Counted from the first letter of the stretch, positions 1 to 8,219 are shown. The stretch is 38,751 nucleotides of DNA from Streptomyces inhibens (GCF_003389455.1 NZ_QUAC01000237.1:1-38751), one strand, 5' to 3'. Translations and numbers: made by a program. The notes: generated by a model from the sequence alone, not told the origin.

Positions 1-1185
1 GGCGGCGCGGGCCGCACCACGCTCGCCGCCGCGACCGCCCTGGCCGGCGCCCGGCGGGGCGCGCGGGCACTCCTGCTCACCACCGAGAGCAGCGCTTCGG
101 AAACGGTGCTGGGCACCCCCCTCGGCGCCGACGCGCCCACCCCGATAGCGCCCGGTCTGCACGCCCGGCGGATCGACCCCGGCGACCGCTTCCGCCAGGA
201 GTTCCTCGCCTTCCAGGAGCGCGCCGGCGCCGCCCTCGACCTGCTCGGCGCGGCCCCCCTCGACGAGGACGAGCTCACCGAACTCCCCGGCTCCGAGGAC
301 TTCGCGCTGCTGCACGCGCTGCGCGCCGAACACGCCTCGGACGACTGGGACATGGTCGTCGTCGACATGCCGTCGGCCGCCGAAACGATCCGGCTGCTCG
401 CCCTGCCCGCCCAGGTACGCCGCTATCTGCGCCGTCTGCTGCCGCCCGAGCGCCAGGCGGCCCGCGCGCTGCGCCCGGTGCTCGCCCAGCTCGCCGGCGT
501 CCCGATGCCGGCCCAGAAGCTGTACGAGGCCGCCGAGCGCTGGGAGACCGAACTCGCCGCCGTCCAGCGGGCGATCGACGACCCCGGCACCTCCGTACGC
601 CTGGTCACCGAGGCCGGTCCGGTCGCCGCCGCCAACCTGCGCACCATCCGCGCCGGACTCGCGCTGCACGGCCGCCGCACCGACGGCGTGGTCGTCAACC
701 GGCTGCTGCCCACCGGCTCCGCCGACCCGTTCCTCGCCGCGCTCTCCGGCAGCCAGCAGACCGCCCTCAAGGCGCTGCGCGAGGAATTCCCCGACGTGCC
801 CGTCCACGAGGTGCCGCACCTGGGCCGTGACCCCCAGGGCGTCGACGAGCTCGACGAGCTGATCGACGGGCCGACCGGCGAGATCGGCGAAACCGGCGGG
901 ACCGGGCCCGTCGACGGACCCCGCCCCGACCCGTGGACCGTCGAGGACCGCCTGGCCACCGACGGCATCCTGGTCTGGCAGGTGCCGCTGCCCGGCGCCG
1001 AACGCAGGGGCCTCGGCCTGGTGCGCCGCGGCGACGAGATCGTGGTGACCGTCGGCCGCTTCCGCCGGATCCGTACGCTCCCCTCCGCGCTGCGCCGTTG
1101 CACCGTCTCCGGCGCCGGCCTGCGCGACGGTGTCCTGGAGATCCGCTTCACCCCCGACCCGGGCCTGTGGCCCAAGAGCGACTGA
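1..1185 (+). CDS. ArsA-family ATPase, 5' end missing
   Basis: The reading frame is open from base 1, so the gene starts left of the window; 394 codons and the TGA are visible. The fragment opens with a P-loop, GGAGRTT, followed by an alanine-rich helix, as in ArsA/Get3/MinD-type ATPases. The Walker A lysine expected before TT is arginine. The segment VVVDMPSAAETIRLL (about residue 120) sits where ArsA proteins carry DTAPTGHTLRLL and is degenerate. The last 80 or so residues (WQVPLPGAERRGLGLVRRGDEIVV onward) look like the small HSP20-like beta domain that ends actinobacterial ArsA-like proteins. There is no sign of an arsenite pump partner, so a role in arsenic export is unlikely. It resembles the ArsA-like genes upstream of glkA in Streptomyces and Rv2184c of M. 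tuberculosis. The function is unknown, and ATPase activity is uncertain because of the missing lysine. Confidence 0.8.
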   Translation, partial: GGAGRTTLAAATALAGARRGARALLLTTESSASETVLGTPLGADAPTPIAPGLHARRIDPGDRFRQEFLAFQERAGAALDLLGAAPLDEDELTELPGSEDFALLHALRAEHASDDWDMVVVDMPSAAETIRLLALPAQVRRYLRRLLPPERQAARALRPVLAQLAGVPMPAQKLYEAAERWETELAAVQRAIDDPGTSVRLVTEAGPVAAANLRTIRAGLALHGRRTDGVVVNRLLPTGSADPFLAALSGSQQTALKALREEFPDVPVHEVPHLGRDPQGVDELDELIDGPTGEIGETGGTGPVDGPRPDPWTVEDRLATDGILVWQVPLPGAERRGLGLVRRGDEIVVTVGRFRRIRTLPSALRRCTVSGAGLRDGVLEIRFTPDPGLWPKSD

Positions 1186-1290
1186 ACGCGGTACCACCGT
1201 TCGGGTAACGTCGAGGGTGAGCCGTCCCGACGTGCCCGTCCCGCACCCCTTCGCCGTACCGCCTCGCCGCAGGAGTCCACGGAGTTCATC

Positions 1291-1767
1291 ATGAGCGATG
1301 CCACCGAGCGCCCCGCCGACCACAGTGCCGAGCCCGATGCCGACGCCTGGGAGACGGCCTGCGCCGAGGACCTCGCGGCCGAGAAGGCCCGCCGCCGCTC
1401 CACGCACGGCCCGCAGCCGGGCAGCGCCGCCGAGGAGCTGCGCAAGCTCGCCGACGCGGTGACGGACAAGCTCGCCGGCATCCAGCTGCCCGGCGCGCTC
1501 GGCGGGATCGCCGCACAGGGCGCCGTCAACCAGCTGTTCAAGCAGGCCAAGGCCGCCGTCGAGCCGGTCATCGAGCGCAACCCCGACATCTTCGACCACC
1601 TCGCCGCGGCCGGCTCCGAGCTGCTCGCGGCCTACCGCTCCGCCGTCGAGGGCAGTGAGCGCCGCTGGACCCGTGACGACGTCGACGACCGGCCCGGCGG
1701 CCGCCGCGACGACGATCCGCGCGATGACGACGGCCCTACCGGCACCGAGCGGATCGATCTCGACTGA
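1291..1767 (+). CDS. DUF5304-family protein (SCO2127-like)
   Basis: This small protein of 158 residues has an ATG start with GGAG six bases upstream. The N-terminus is acidic, the middle (about residues 45-115) is a helical segment rich in Ala/Leu with AAEELRKLADAVTDKLAG, and the C-terminal 35 residues are a charged Asp/Arg tail. I see no signal peptide, membrane segment or catalytic motif. It lies directly upstream of glkA, 87 bases away. In S. coelicolor the gene in this position is SCO2127, which has been linked to glucose repression together with glkA; the assignment here rests on position and general character. The molecular function is unknown. The 106-base gap from the ATPase gene suggests either read-through or a weak promoter of its own. 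Confidence 0.8.
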   Translation: MSDATERPADHSAEPDADAWETACAEDLAAEKARRRSTHGPQPGSAAEELRKLADAVTDKLAGIQLPGALGGIAAQGAVNQLFKQAKAAVEPVIERNPDIFDHLAAAGSELLAAYRSAVEGSERRWTRDDVDDRPGGRRDDDPRDDDGPTGTERIDLD

Positions 1768-1854
1768 TCCCCCAAAGGCTCAACGACCAGGGACGTCCCC
1801 CCATCTCCGGTACGGTGGATCCTGGCGGGGTTCGAGCGAAAAACTGAGGGACAC

Positions 1855-2796
1855 ATGGGACTCACCATCGGCGTCGACATCGGCGGCACGAAGATCGCGG
1901 CCGGCGTGGTCGACGAAGAGGGCTCGATCCTTGAGACGTGCAAGGTTCCGACGCCGCAGTCCACCGATGCGCTGACCGAAGCCATCGCGGACGCGGTCCG
2001 CACTGTCGGGGCCGGCCATCATGTCGAGGCCGTCGGCATCGGCGCCGCCGGCTATGTCGACGAGAAGCGGGCCACGGTCCTGTTCGCACCGAACATCGAC
2101 TGGCGCCACGAACCGCTCAAGGACAAGGTCGAACAGCGCGTCGGCCTCCCCGTCGTCGTCGAGAACGACGCCAACGCCGCGGCCTGGGGCGAGTACAAGT
2201 TCGGCGCCGGCCAGGGCCACAGCGACGTCATCTGCATCACCCTCGGCACGGGCCTGGGCGGCGGCATCATCATCGGCAACAAGCTGCGCCGCGGCCGCTT
2301 CGGCGTCGCCGCCGAATTCGGCCACATCCGGGTCGTGCCCGACGGCCTGCTGTGCGGCTGCGGCAGCCAGGGCTGCTGGGAGCAGTACGCCTCCGGCCGC
2401 GCCCTGCTGCGCTACGCCCGCCAGCGCGCCTTCGCCACCCCCGAGAACGCCCAGATCCTGCTGTCGCTCGGCGACGGCACCCCCGAGGGCATCGAGGGCC
2501 GGCACATCAGCGAGGCCGCCCGCCAGGGCGACCCGGTCGCCATCGACTCGTTCCGCGAACTGGCCCGCTGGGCCGGCGCGGGCCTGGCCGACCTCGCCTC
2601 GCTCTTCGACCCCTCCGCCTTCATCGTCGGCGGCGGCGTCTCGGACGAGGGCGAGCTGGTCCTCGACCCGATCCGCAAGTCCTTCCGCCGCTGGCTGGTC
2701 GGCAACCAGTACCGCCCGCACGCCCAGGTCCTCGCCGCCCAGCTCGGCGGCAAGGCAGGACTGGTCGGCGCCGCCGACCTGGCGCGCCAGGGCTGA
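1855..2796 (+). CDS. glkA: ROK-family glucokinase
   Basis: Cytoplasmic ATP-dependent glucokinase that phosphorylates glucose to glucose-6-phosphate; in Streptomyces it is also central to carbon catabolite repression. The protein has 313 residues, the usual length for actinobacterial GlkA. The N-terminal phosphate-binding motif GVDIGGTKIAAGVVD (residues 5-19) is followed by the catalytic-region motif ENDANAAAWGE, the loop TLGTGLGGGI, and the ROK zinc/signature motif CGCGSQGCWEQYASG with all three cysteines. The ATG start fits the conserved N-terminus and has a purine-rich GAGGGA four bases upstream. A TACGGT hexamer at 1811-1816 could be the -10 of its own promoter, as glkA is expected to have one. 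The endonuclease-family gene follows within 10 bases, so the two are probably cotranscribed. Confidence 0.97.
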   Translation: MGLTIGVDIGGTKIAAGVVDEEGSILETCKVPTPQSTDALTEAIADAVRTVGAGHHVEAVGIGAAGYVDEKRATVLFAPNIDWRHEPLKDKVEQRVGLPVVVENDANAAAWGEYKFGAGQGHSDVICITLGTGLGGGIIIGNKLRRGRFGVAAEFGHIRVVPDGLLCGCGSQGCWEQYASGRALLRYARQRAFATPENAQILLSLGDGTPEGIEGRHISEAARQGDPVAIDSFRELARWAGAGLADLASLFDPSAFIVGGGVSDEGELVLDPIRKSFRRWLVGNQYRPHAQVLAAQLGGKAGLVGAADLARQG

Positions 2797-2802
2797 CCGC
2801 CG

Positions 2803-3627
2803 ATGGTGGCTGAGCACCCCGGGCTCCCCGCGTCCGGCACCGAGGAAGAAGGCTCGGCGATCGTCCGTGTGCTCAGCTACAACATCCGCTCGATGCGCGA
2901 CGACCGGGCGGCGCTGGCCAGGGTCATCCAGGCCTGCGCCCCCGATCTCGTGCTGATCCAGGAGGCGCCGCGGTTCTTCCGCTGGCGCAAGGCCGCCGAG
3001 CGGCTGGCCCGCGCGGCCGGGCTGGTGTACGTCACCGGCGGCGGCACGACCGCGGGCCCGATGATCCTCTCCACGCTCCGCGCCCATGTGGAGCGCACGG
3101 AGGACGTTCTGCTGCCCCGCACCCCCGGGCTGCACCAGCGCGGTTTCGCCACCGCGGTGGTCCGGCTCGGCCGGGCCCGGCTGGGCGTGCTCAGCTGCCA
3201 TCTCAGCCTCGCCGACCAGGAGCGGTACGAGCAGGCCGGGCTGCTGCTGGAGCGGCTCGCCGCCCTGGAGGCGCCGCACGCCGTCGTCGGTGGCGACCTC
3301 AACGACCGGCCGGAGGGCCGTAGCTTCCGGCGGGTGGCGGGCGCGCTCACGGATGGCTGGGCGGCCAAGCCGTGGGGCGGGGAGTTCACCTCCACGCCCC
3401 TTGAGCCGCGGCAGCGGATCGATGCGGTCTTCACCACCGACGGCGTCGAGGTGCTGGGATGCGGGGTCCCGCATGGCCTTCCGGGCGTGCGGGAGGCTGA
3501 CCTTCAGGCCGCGTCGGATCACTTGCCGGTGCTGGCGGCCTTGCGGGTGCCGGCCGGCGGCCAGGGCGGACACGCCCTGGCGTTACGCGACCTTCGGCCG
3601 CGTGTCCTCGATCGCCGGACGGGCTGA
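2803..3627 (+). CDS. Endonuclease/exonuclease/phosphatase-family protein
   Basis: The protein has 274 residues with the conserved EEP-fold (DNase I-like) metal-site motifs in order: LSYNIRSMRDD near residue 24 (Asn), LIQEA near residue 50 (Glu), GGDLNDRPEG near residue 163 (Asp, Asn), and ASDHLPVLAAL near residue 238 (Asp, His). A metal-dependent phosphodiesterase is therefore likely, but the substrate (DNA, phosphoinositide or other) cannot be told. There is no signal peptide. The ATG used here has no clear ribosome-binding site; the GTG at 2866, just before LSYNIR, is a later candidate. The gene begins 6 bases after glkA stops and is convergent with the following leftward gene, with only 20 bases between the stops. 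The last 20 residues look unstructured. Confidence 0.85.
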   Translation: MVAEHPGLPASGTEEEGSAIVRVLSYNIRSMRDDRAALARVIQACAPDLVLIQEAPRFFRWRKAAERLARAAGLVYVTGGGTTAGPMILSTLRAHVERTEDVLLPRTPGLHQRGFATAVVRLGRARLGVLSCHLSLADQERYEQAGLLLERLAALEAPHAVVGGDLNDRPEGRSFRRVAGALTDGWAAKPWGGEFTSTPLEPRQRIDAVFTTDGVEVLGCGVPHGLPGVREADLQAASDHLPVLAALRVPAGGQGGHALALRDLRPRVLDRRTG

Positions 3628-3647
3628 AATATGGCGGGCTGAATACC

Positions 3648-4286
3648 TCACACCACCGCGCCGCTGCCCGGCAGGTCGTCATCGTCGCCGTCGTCGTCGT
3701 TCTTCATCCTCGCCACCAGGGTGGCGAAGCCGCCCAGGAAGCCGCCGATGCCGAGGACGGTGATCCACCACGTCACCGGCTGCTGGAAGACCACCATGGC
3801 CACCAGCAGCAGCGGGCCGCCGAGCGCCGCGATCCAGGCGAACTTGGCGGTGACATCGGCCTTCGGCAGCGGGGGCGGCTCGGGCGGGGTGAAGTGGCCC
3901 TCGTCGGTCTCGTCGAAGTCGTCGTCGGACGGCTCGGCGGCGGCCCAGTCGCGCGGTCCGACGCCCGGTGCGAAGACGACGAAGCTGCCCGGGCGCGCGG
4001 TGTCGCCCGGACGCGCGGTGTCGCTCGGGCCGCTTTCGTCGCCGGTGCCCTTCCCGTCGTCCGGATCGCTCTTCCGGCCGTCCGGATCGCCCTTCCCGTC
4101 GTCCGGATCGGACTTCATGTGCCGCACGGCCTTCACGTCCGTCGCGTCGTGGGTGTTCTTCGCGTCCTTGGTGGCGTCGCCCGCCGCGGGGAACGACGGC
4201 TGCTCGCCGTAGCCCGCCACGATCTCGGCCCAGGCGGCCTCTTCGTCCAGCGGGTCCCGGGGGTCGCGGGGGCTACGCTCCGCCAC
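3648..4286 (-). CDS. Acidic two-TM membrane protein of unknown function
   Basis: I choose the GTG at 4286 because AGGAGGGA lies about ten bases upstream and the sequence VAERSPRDPRDPLDEEAAW starts normal coding character; the frame extends further upstream but is then antisense-like to the hydrolase. This gives 212 residues. The first 140 are hydrophilic, with a repetitive Lys/Ser/Asp/Pro/Gly stretch containing several SDPDDGKGDPDGRK-like copies. Two membrane segments follow (FAWIAALGGPLLLVAMVVF and WITVLGIGGFLGGFATLVA), and the protein ends in a run of acidic residues. The start overlaps the last 14 bases of the upstream hydrolase gene, so translation is probably coupled. I do not recognise a domain. 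Confidence 0.75.
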   Translation of the reverse strand: MAERSPRDPRDPLDEEAAWAEIVAGYGEQPSFPAAGDATKDAKNTHDATDVKAVRHMKSDPDDGKGDPDGRKSDPDDGKGTGDESGPSDTARPGDTARPGSFVVFAPGVGPRDWAAAEPSDDDFDETDEGHFTPPEPPPLPKADVTAKFAWIAALGGPLLLVAMVVFQQPVTWWITVLGIGGFLGGFATLVARMKNDDDGDDDDLPGSGAVV

Positions 4287-5079
4287 GGGTCGCCGTTCCC
4301 TCCTGGGCAGCGTCCGCCGCGTCCGTCCGCGCCTCCGGGGCGAGCCGGGAGATGAAGGCGAAGGTGTCCCGGAAGATCTGCTCCGCGTCGTGGTCGAGCG
4401 TGGCGACGTGGTAGCTGCGCTCCAGCAGCGTCTGCCGGACGTCCGTCGAGGAGACCCGGGCGAGGATCCGCTCGGAGTCCACCGGCGGTACGACATGGTC
4501 CTGCGGGCTGGTCATCACCAGCAACGGCTGGGTGACGCCCGGGAGTTCGGAGTCGACCTGCTGGAAGAGCCGGCGCAGCGAGTGCGCCGCGTGCAGCGGC
4601 ACCCGGTCGTAGCCGACCTCCTCGGAGCCGGGCTTGGCGATGTCGCTCGTAATCCCCTTGGTCGTAGGTACGAGGTGGCGCAGCACCGGCAGCAGCGGCG
4701 CGGCCGCGTCATGCACCTTGTTGCCGGGGTTGACCACGGCCACCCCGCTGATCGCATCGCCGTGCTTGGCGGCCAGCCGCAGCGCCAGCGCGGCGCCCAT
4801 CGACAGGCCGCAGACGAAGACCTTGGTGCAGCGCTCGGTGAGCGCGCGCAGTTCGCGGTCGACCTCGGCGTACCAGTCCTGCCAGGTCGTGATCTGCAGG
4901 TCCTGCCAGCGGGTGCCGTGACCGGGCAGCAGCGGCAGGGCGACGGTCAGCCCCTGGTCGGCCAGATATTCGGCCCAGGGGCGCACAGACTGGGGGGAGC
5001 CGGTGAAGCCGTGGCACACAAGGACGCCGACCTCTCCGCCGTCACGGCGGAACGGCTCGGCTCCGGGAAGGAGCGGCAC
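4273..5079 (-). CDS. Alpha/beta hydrolase (carboxylesterase/lipase-like)
   Basis: The protein has 268 residues when started at the GTG at 5079, which has GGAG seven bases upstream and gives VPLLPGAEPFRRDGGEVGVL; the frame stays open upstream, but that part is not protein-like. It shows the oxyanion-hole motif CHGFTGSP (about residue 27), the nucleophile elbow CGLSMGAALA (about residue 98, Ser), a likely acid in TSPQDHVVPP (Asp) and the catalytic His in RSYHVATLDHD. This pattern matches small bacterial carboxylesterases of the Est30 type that act on short to medium acyl esters or monoglycerides. It has no signal peptide, so it is cytoplasmic. It heads a leftward pair with the membrane protein and is divergent from the acyltransferase across 148 bases, which suggests a lipid-related neighbourhood. 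Confidence 0.88.
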   Translation of the reverse strand: MPLLPGAEPFRRDGGEVGVLVCHGFTGSPQSVRPWAEYLADQGLTVALPLLPGHGTRWQDLQITTWQDWYAEVDRELRALTERCTKVFVCGLSMGAALALRLAAKHGDAISGVAVVNPGNKVHDAAAPLLPVLRHLVPTTKGITSDIAKPGSEEVGYDRVPLHAAHSLRRLFQQVDSELPGVTQPLLVMTSPQDHVVPPVDSERILARVSSTDVRQTLLERSYHVATLDHDAEQIFRDTFAFISRLAPEARTDAADAAQEGTATRGGA

Positions 5080-5193
5080 CGGGGGACTCCGTTCGATAAG
5101 GGGACCTGGCGAGTTACCTAAGAGTACGCAAAGTGACAGCAGGCGGGTAGGCCCGAGGACCGGCGCGGGGCGAGCGGGGCCGCCGGGGCAGGT

Positions 5194-5220
5194 TAAGGTC
5201 TTTGCGTCACACACAGGAGG
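5194..5220 (+). promoter_or_regulatory. Putative -10 and ribosome-binding site of the acyltransferase gene
   Basis: A TAAGGT hexamer at 5194-5199 is a plausible -10. A perfect AGGAGG at 5215-5220 lies seven bases before a TTG at 5228 and decides the start of the downstream gene in favour of that TTG over the ATG at 5243. Confidence 0.55.
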
Positions 5221-5227
5221 CAGTCGG

Positions 5228-5977
5228 TTGATCTACGGCGCAATGAAGTTTTCCATCGGCGGGTCGCTGAAGCTTGCCTTCAGGCCCTGGGTGGAAGGCA
5301 TCGAGAACATCCCCGCCGAGGGTCCGGCGATCCTCGCGAGCAACCACCTGTCCTTCTCGGACTCCTTCTTCCTGCCCGCGGTGCTCGACCGCAAGGTCAC
5401 CTTCATCGCCAAGGCCGAGTACTTCACCTCCCCGGGGGTGAAGGGCAGGCTGACCGCCGCGTTCTTCAAGGGCGTGGGCCAGCTGCCGGTCGACCGCTCG
5501 GGCGCCAGGGGTGCCGGCGAGGCGGCGATCAAGAGCGGCATCGAGGTGCTGGAGCGCGGTGAGCTGTTCGGCATCTACCCGGAGGGCACCCGCTCCCCGG
5601 ACGGCCGGCTCTACCGCGGCAAGCCGGGCGGGCTGGCCCGGGTGGCGCTGGCCACCGGTGCGCCGGTCATCCCCGTGGCGATGATCGACACCGAGAAGGT
5701 GCAGCCTCCGGGCAAGATCGTGCCGAAGATGATCCGGCCGGGCATCCGTATCGGCAAGCCGCTGGACTTCACGCGCTATCAGGGCATGGAGGGCGACCGC
5801 TTCATCCTGCGGTCGGTCACCGACGAGGTCATGTACGAGATCATGAAGCTCTCCGGCCAGGAGTACGTCGACATCTACGCGACCGCGGCCAAGCGGCAGA
5901 TCGCCGATGCGGCGAAGGCCGCGGAGGCGAAGAAGAAGGCCGAGGCGGAGCAGGCCAAGAAGGCCGCCGCCGAATAG
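5228..5977 (+). CDS. plsC: 1-acyl-sn-glycerol-3-phosphate acyltransferase-like protein
   Basis: Membrane-associated acyltransferase of the PlsC/LPLAT family, expected to transfer an acyl chain to lysophosphatidic acid or a related acceptor in phospholipid synthesis. The protein has 249 residues from the TTG start. The conserved blocks are SNHLSFSDSFF (the HX4D catalytic motif in the form H-LSFS-D), then GVGQLPVDRSG, then YPEGTRSPDGRLYRGKPGG, then a PVIPVAMIDTE strand. The C-terminus is a Lys/Ala/Glu-rich helix (EAKKKAEAEQAKKAAAE), a common actinobacterial addition that may touch the membrane or form a coil. The equivalent M. tuberculosis gene is Rv2182c in a similar neighbourhood. The sensor kinase macS follows after 55 bases, so cotranscription is possible. 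Confidence 0.92.
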   Translation: MIYGAMKFSIGGSLKLAFRPWVEGIENIPAEGPAILASNHLSFSDSFFLPAVLDRKVTFIAKAEYFTSPGVKGRLTAAFFKGVGQLPVDRSGARGAGEAAIKSGIEVLERGELFGIYPEGTRSPDGRLYRGKPGGLARVALATGAPVIPVAMIDTEKVQPPGKIVPKMIRPGIRIGKPLDFTRYQGMEGDRFILRSVTDEVMYEIMKLSGQEYVDIYATAAKRQIADAAKAAEAKKKAEAEQAKKAAAE

Positions 5978-6032
5978 ACGGGCAGTGCCGAGGCCGGGCG
6001 TGGGCGCGCCCGGCGAGGGGTGGGGGCCGGCA

Positions 6033-7361
6033 ATGACGGATGCGGACATACGGACGGTGACCGGCGGCATGGCTGCCGCCAGGCGCCACGGCAAGCACCC
6101 CAAGGTGCTGCGGATGTCCGTCGAGCTCCCGCTGTGGCGCGCGCTCACCGGCTACCGGATCCTCACCCTCGTCTACACCCTGTGCCTGGTCGCGCTCTCC
6201 TACCGGAGGTACGAGCATCCGCTGGGCGCCGCCGCGTACATGGGCGCGCTGACCGTCTGGATGGCGCTGACCTGGCGCCGTACGACCTCCCCGGAGCGCT
6301 GTACCCGGCGGTTCCTGATCGCCGACCTCGGCTTCGCGGTCGGCGGCATCCTCATCACACCGCTGGTCGACAGCCACGCCCGCATCATGGACGGCTCGCC
6401 GACGCTGCCCTCCATCTGGACCGCGGGCGCCGTCCTGGGCTTCGCCATCAAGGGCGGCTGGCGCTGGGCCGCGGTGGCCTCCAGCGCCGTGGCGGTCGCC
6501 AATCTCGTCGAACGCCAGGAGCTGGCCCGCGACACCATCCACAACGTGGTGCTGGTGTGGGTGGCCAGCGTCGCCATCGGCTATGTCGTCGAGGTGGCCC
6601 GCGCCAGTGAGCGCACCCTCGCCCGTGCGCTGCAGATCGACGCCGCCACCCGCGAACGGGAGCGGCTGGCCCGCGACATCCACGACAGCGTGCTCCAGGT
6701 GCTGGCGATGGTGCAGCGGCGCGGTGCCGCGATCGGCGGTGAGGCGGCCGAGCTGGGCCGGATGGCGGGCGAACAGGAGGTCGCGCTGCGCACCCTGGTC
6801 GCCGGCGGGATGGTGCCGTCGGCGCACGGGGCGCGGCCGGGCGGCGCGGCAACGGCGGTGCCGTACGCGGCCGGTGAGAGCGGAGTGGGTGAGGCGGCGC
6901 CTGTCGTGGCCGCACCGCCACCGGTCGCCGGCGGGTCGTGCGACGTCCGGGCGCTGCTCGCTCCGTACGCGAGCGCCGGCGTCACCTTCTCCGAGCCCGG
7001 CGCCCCGGTCGAGCTGCCGGCCGCCGCGGCCGCGGAGCTCGCGGCCGCTGTCAGTGCCGCGTTGGACAATGTGTGGGTGCATGCGGGGGGCGACGCCCAC
7101 GCATGGATCCTGGTGGAGGACGAGCCGCATGCGGTGATCGTGACGGTCCGCGACGACGGCCCCGGCATCCCCGAGGGCCGGCTCGCGGACGCCGAGCGCG
7201 AGGGCCGTCTGGGGGTGGCCCTGTCGATCCGCGGCCGGCTGCGGGACCTGGGCGGCGGCGCGGAGTGGGTCTCGGTCCCCGGCCAGGGCACGGAAGTGGA
7301 GTTGACGGTCCCCAAGGGCACTGCGCCCGAGGGCGGAAGGCGGGGGAAGGCAAGAGCGTGA
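6033..7361 (+). CDS. macS: MacS-family sensor histidine kinase
   Basis: Membrane sensor kinase of the NarL/DesK type, partner of the adjacent regulator. It has 442 residues. The N-terminal half holds hydrophobic segments at about residues 38-57, 66-81, 94-112, 127-158 and 171-188, so it has four to five membrane passes and no large outer domain, which suggests sensing within the membrane. A HisKA_3 dimerisation segment follows, with the phospho-acceptor His217 in RERERLARDIHDSVLQ. The C-terminal HATPase domain shows a divergent N box (ALDNVWVHAG) and VRDDGPGIPEGR. An Ala/Gly/Pro-rich linker separates the two. The ATG start gives a sensible N-terminus. The stop overlaps the regulator's start (GTGA). 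In S. coelicolor the MacRS system is reported to control morphogenesis, actinorhodin and several membrane-protein genes. Confidence 0.93.
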   Translation: MTDADIRTVTGGMAAARRHGKHPKVLRMSVELPLWRALTGYRILTLVYTLCLVALSYRRYEHPLGAAAYMGALTVWMALTWRRTTSPERCTRRFLIADLGFAVGGILITPLVDSHARIMDGSPTLPSIWTAGAVLGFAIKGGWRWAAVASSAVAVANLVERQELARDTIHNVVLVWVASVAIGYVVEVARASERTLARALQIDAATRERERLARDIHDSVLQVLAMVQRRGAAIGGEAAELGRMAGEQEVALRTLVAGGMVPSAHGARPGGAATAVPYAAGESGVGEAAPVVAAPPPVAGGSCDVRALLAPYASAGVTFSEPGAPVELPAAAAAELAAAVSAALDNVWVHAGGDAHAWILVEDEPHAVIVTVRDDGPGIPEGRLADAEREGRLGVALSIRGRLRDLGGGAEWVSVPGQGTEVELTVPKGTAPEGGRRGKARA

Positions 7362-8029
7362 CGGAGCAGACGGCGCTGAAGGTCATGGTGGTCGACGACC
7401 ACCCGATGTGGCGCGATGCGGTCGCGCGGGATCTGGCGGAGGCCGGGTTCGAGGTGGTCGCGACGGCCGGCGACGGCCCGCAGGCGGTGCGCAGGGCGCA
7501 GGCCGCGGCGCCCGATGTGCTGGTCCTGGACCTCAATCTGCCGGGGCTGCCCGGCGTCCAGGTGTGCAAGGAGCTGGTCGGCGCCAATCCGGCGCTGCGG
7601 GTGCTGGTGCTGTCCGCGAGCGGTGAGCACGCCGATGTCCTGGAGGCGGTCAAGTCCGGTGCGACCGGCTATCTGCTGAAGTCGGCGAGCACGGAGGAGC
7701 TGCTGGACGCGGTGCGGCGCACGGCCGCCGGCGATGCGGTGTTCACGCCGGGCCTGGCCGGTCTGGTGCTGGGCGAGTACCGCAGGCTGGCGACCGAGCC
7801 GGCCCCGGCGACACCGGACGAGCCGGGTGCACCGCAGTTGACGGACCGTGAGACCGAGGTGCTGCGCCTGGTCGCCAAGGGACTCTCGTACAAGCAGATC
7901 GCCGAACGGCTGGTGATCTCGCACCGCACGGTGCAGAACCACGTCCAGAACACCCTCGGCAAGCTCCAGTTGCACAACCGCGTGGAGCTGGTGCGCTATG
8001 CGATCGAGCGTGGCCTCGACGAGGTGTGA
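7358..8029 (+). CDS. macR: MacR response regulator (NarL/LuxR type)
   Basis: The protein has 223 residues. The receiver domain (about 8-125) has the acidic pair DD at 13-14, phospho-acceptor Asp58 in VLVLDLNLPG, and the conserved Lys in LLKSAS. A short Pro/Ala linker leads to a LuxR-type helix-turn-helix (about 155-220) with LTDRETEVLRLVAKGLSYKQ and RTVQNHVQNTLGKL. The GTG start overlaps the macS stop by four bases (GTGA) with a GGGGGAAGG box about 9 bases upstream, so the pair is translationally coupled. MacR of S. coelicolor is reported to bind a 16-base inverted repeat, TGAGTACnnGTACTCA; a close match lies at 29223-29238 in this window, in front of a membrane-protein gene. Confidence 0.93.
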   Translation: MTEQTALKVMVVDDHPMWRDAVARDLAEAGFEVVATAGDGPQAVRRAQAAAPDVLVLDLNLPGLPGVQVCKELVGANPALRVLVLSASGEHADVLEAVKSGATGYLLKSASTEELLDAVRRTAAGDAVFTPGLAGLVLGEYRRLATEPAPATPDEPGAPQLTDRETEVLRLVAKGLSYKQIAERLVISHRTVQNHVQNTLGKLQLHNRVELVRYAIERGLDEV

Positions 8030-8039
8030 CCGGCAAGAT

Positions 8040-8057
8040 CACCGGCCGCGGCCGGTG
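8040..8057 (+). terminator. Possible terminator after macR
   Basis: The 18-base self-complementary CACCGGCCGCGGCCGGTG lies 11 bases after the macR stop. It can fold as a 7-bp all-GC-rich stem with a CGCG loop. It has no T-run, which is common in Streptomyces, so the call is tentative. Confidence 0.4.
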
Positions 8058-8100
8058 CGATCCGCCCGTACGGGTGAACACCTCGCGTCAACTCCCTGGT

Positions 8101-8149
8101 AAATCACCGAAATCACCGTTTGTCCCATCCCGAAGTGACCCAGATCACC
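8101..8149 (+). promoter_or_regulatory. Repeats and BldD-like box upstream of pfkA
   Basis: Two perfect tandem copies of AAATCACCG lie at 8101-8118. The 16-mer AGTGACCCAGATCACC at 8134-8149 fits the older BldD description AGTGA(n)TCACC, but it matches the later 15-base BldD consensus poorly. The sites lie 70-120 bases before the pfkA start, where a promoter is expected. Which regulator uses them, if any, is not shown. Confidence 0.35.
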
Positions 8150-8219
8150 ATTAGCGTGACCGGCGTCGGCTCAAATCACGGCCGTGCGCGGCCACTGACG
8201 GGATGTAGGTGAAGCAGCG

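Noticed and set aside
1780..3573. Open frame of 597 codons on the - strand opposite glkA and the endonuclease-family gene
   Set aside because: It is an antisense shadow caused by high GC at third positions; the + strand genes have clear family motifs and ribosome-binding sites.
5243..5245. ATG as start of the acyltransferase gene
   Set aside because: The TTG at 5228 has a perfect AGGAGG at ideal spacing; the ATG does not.
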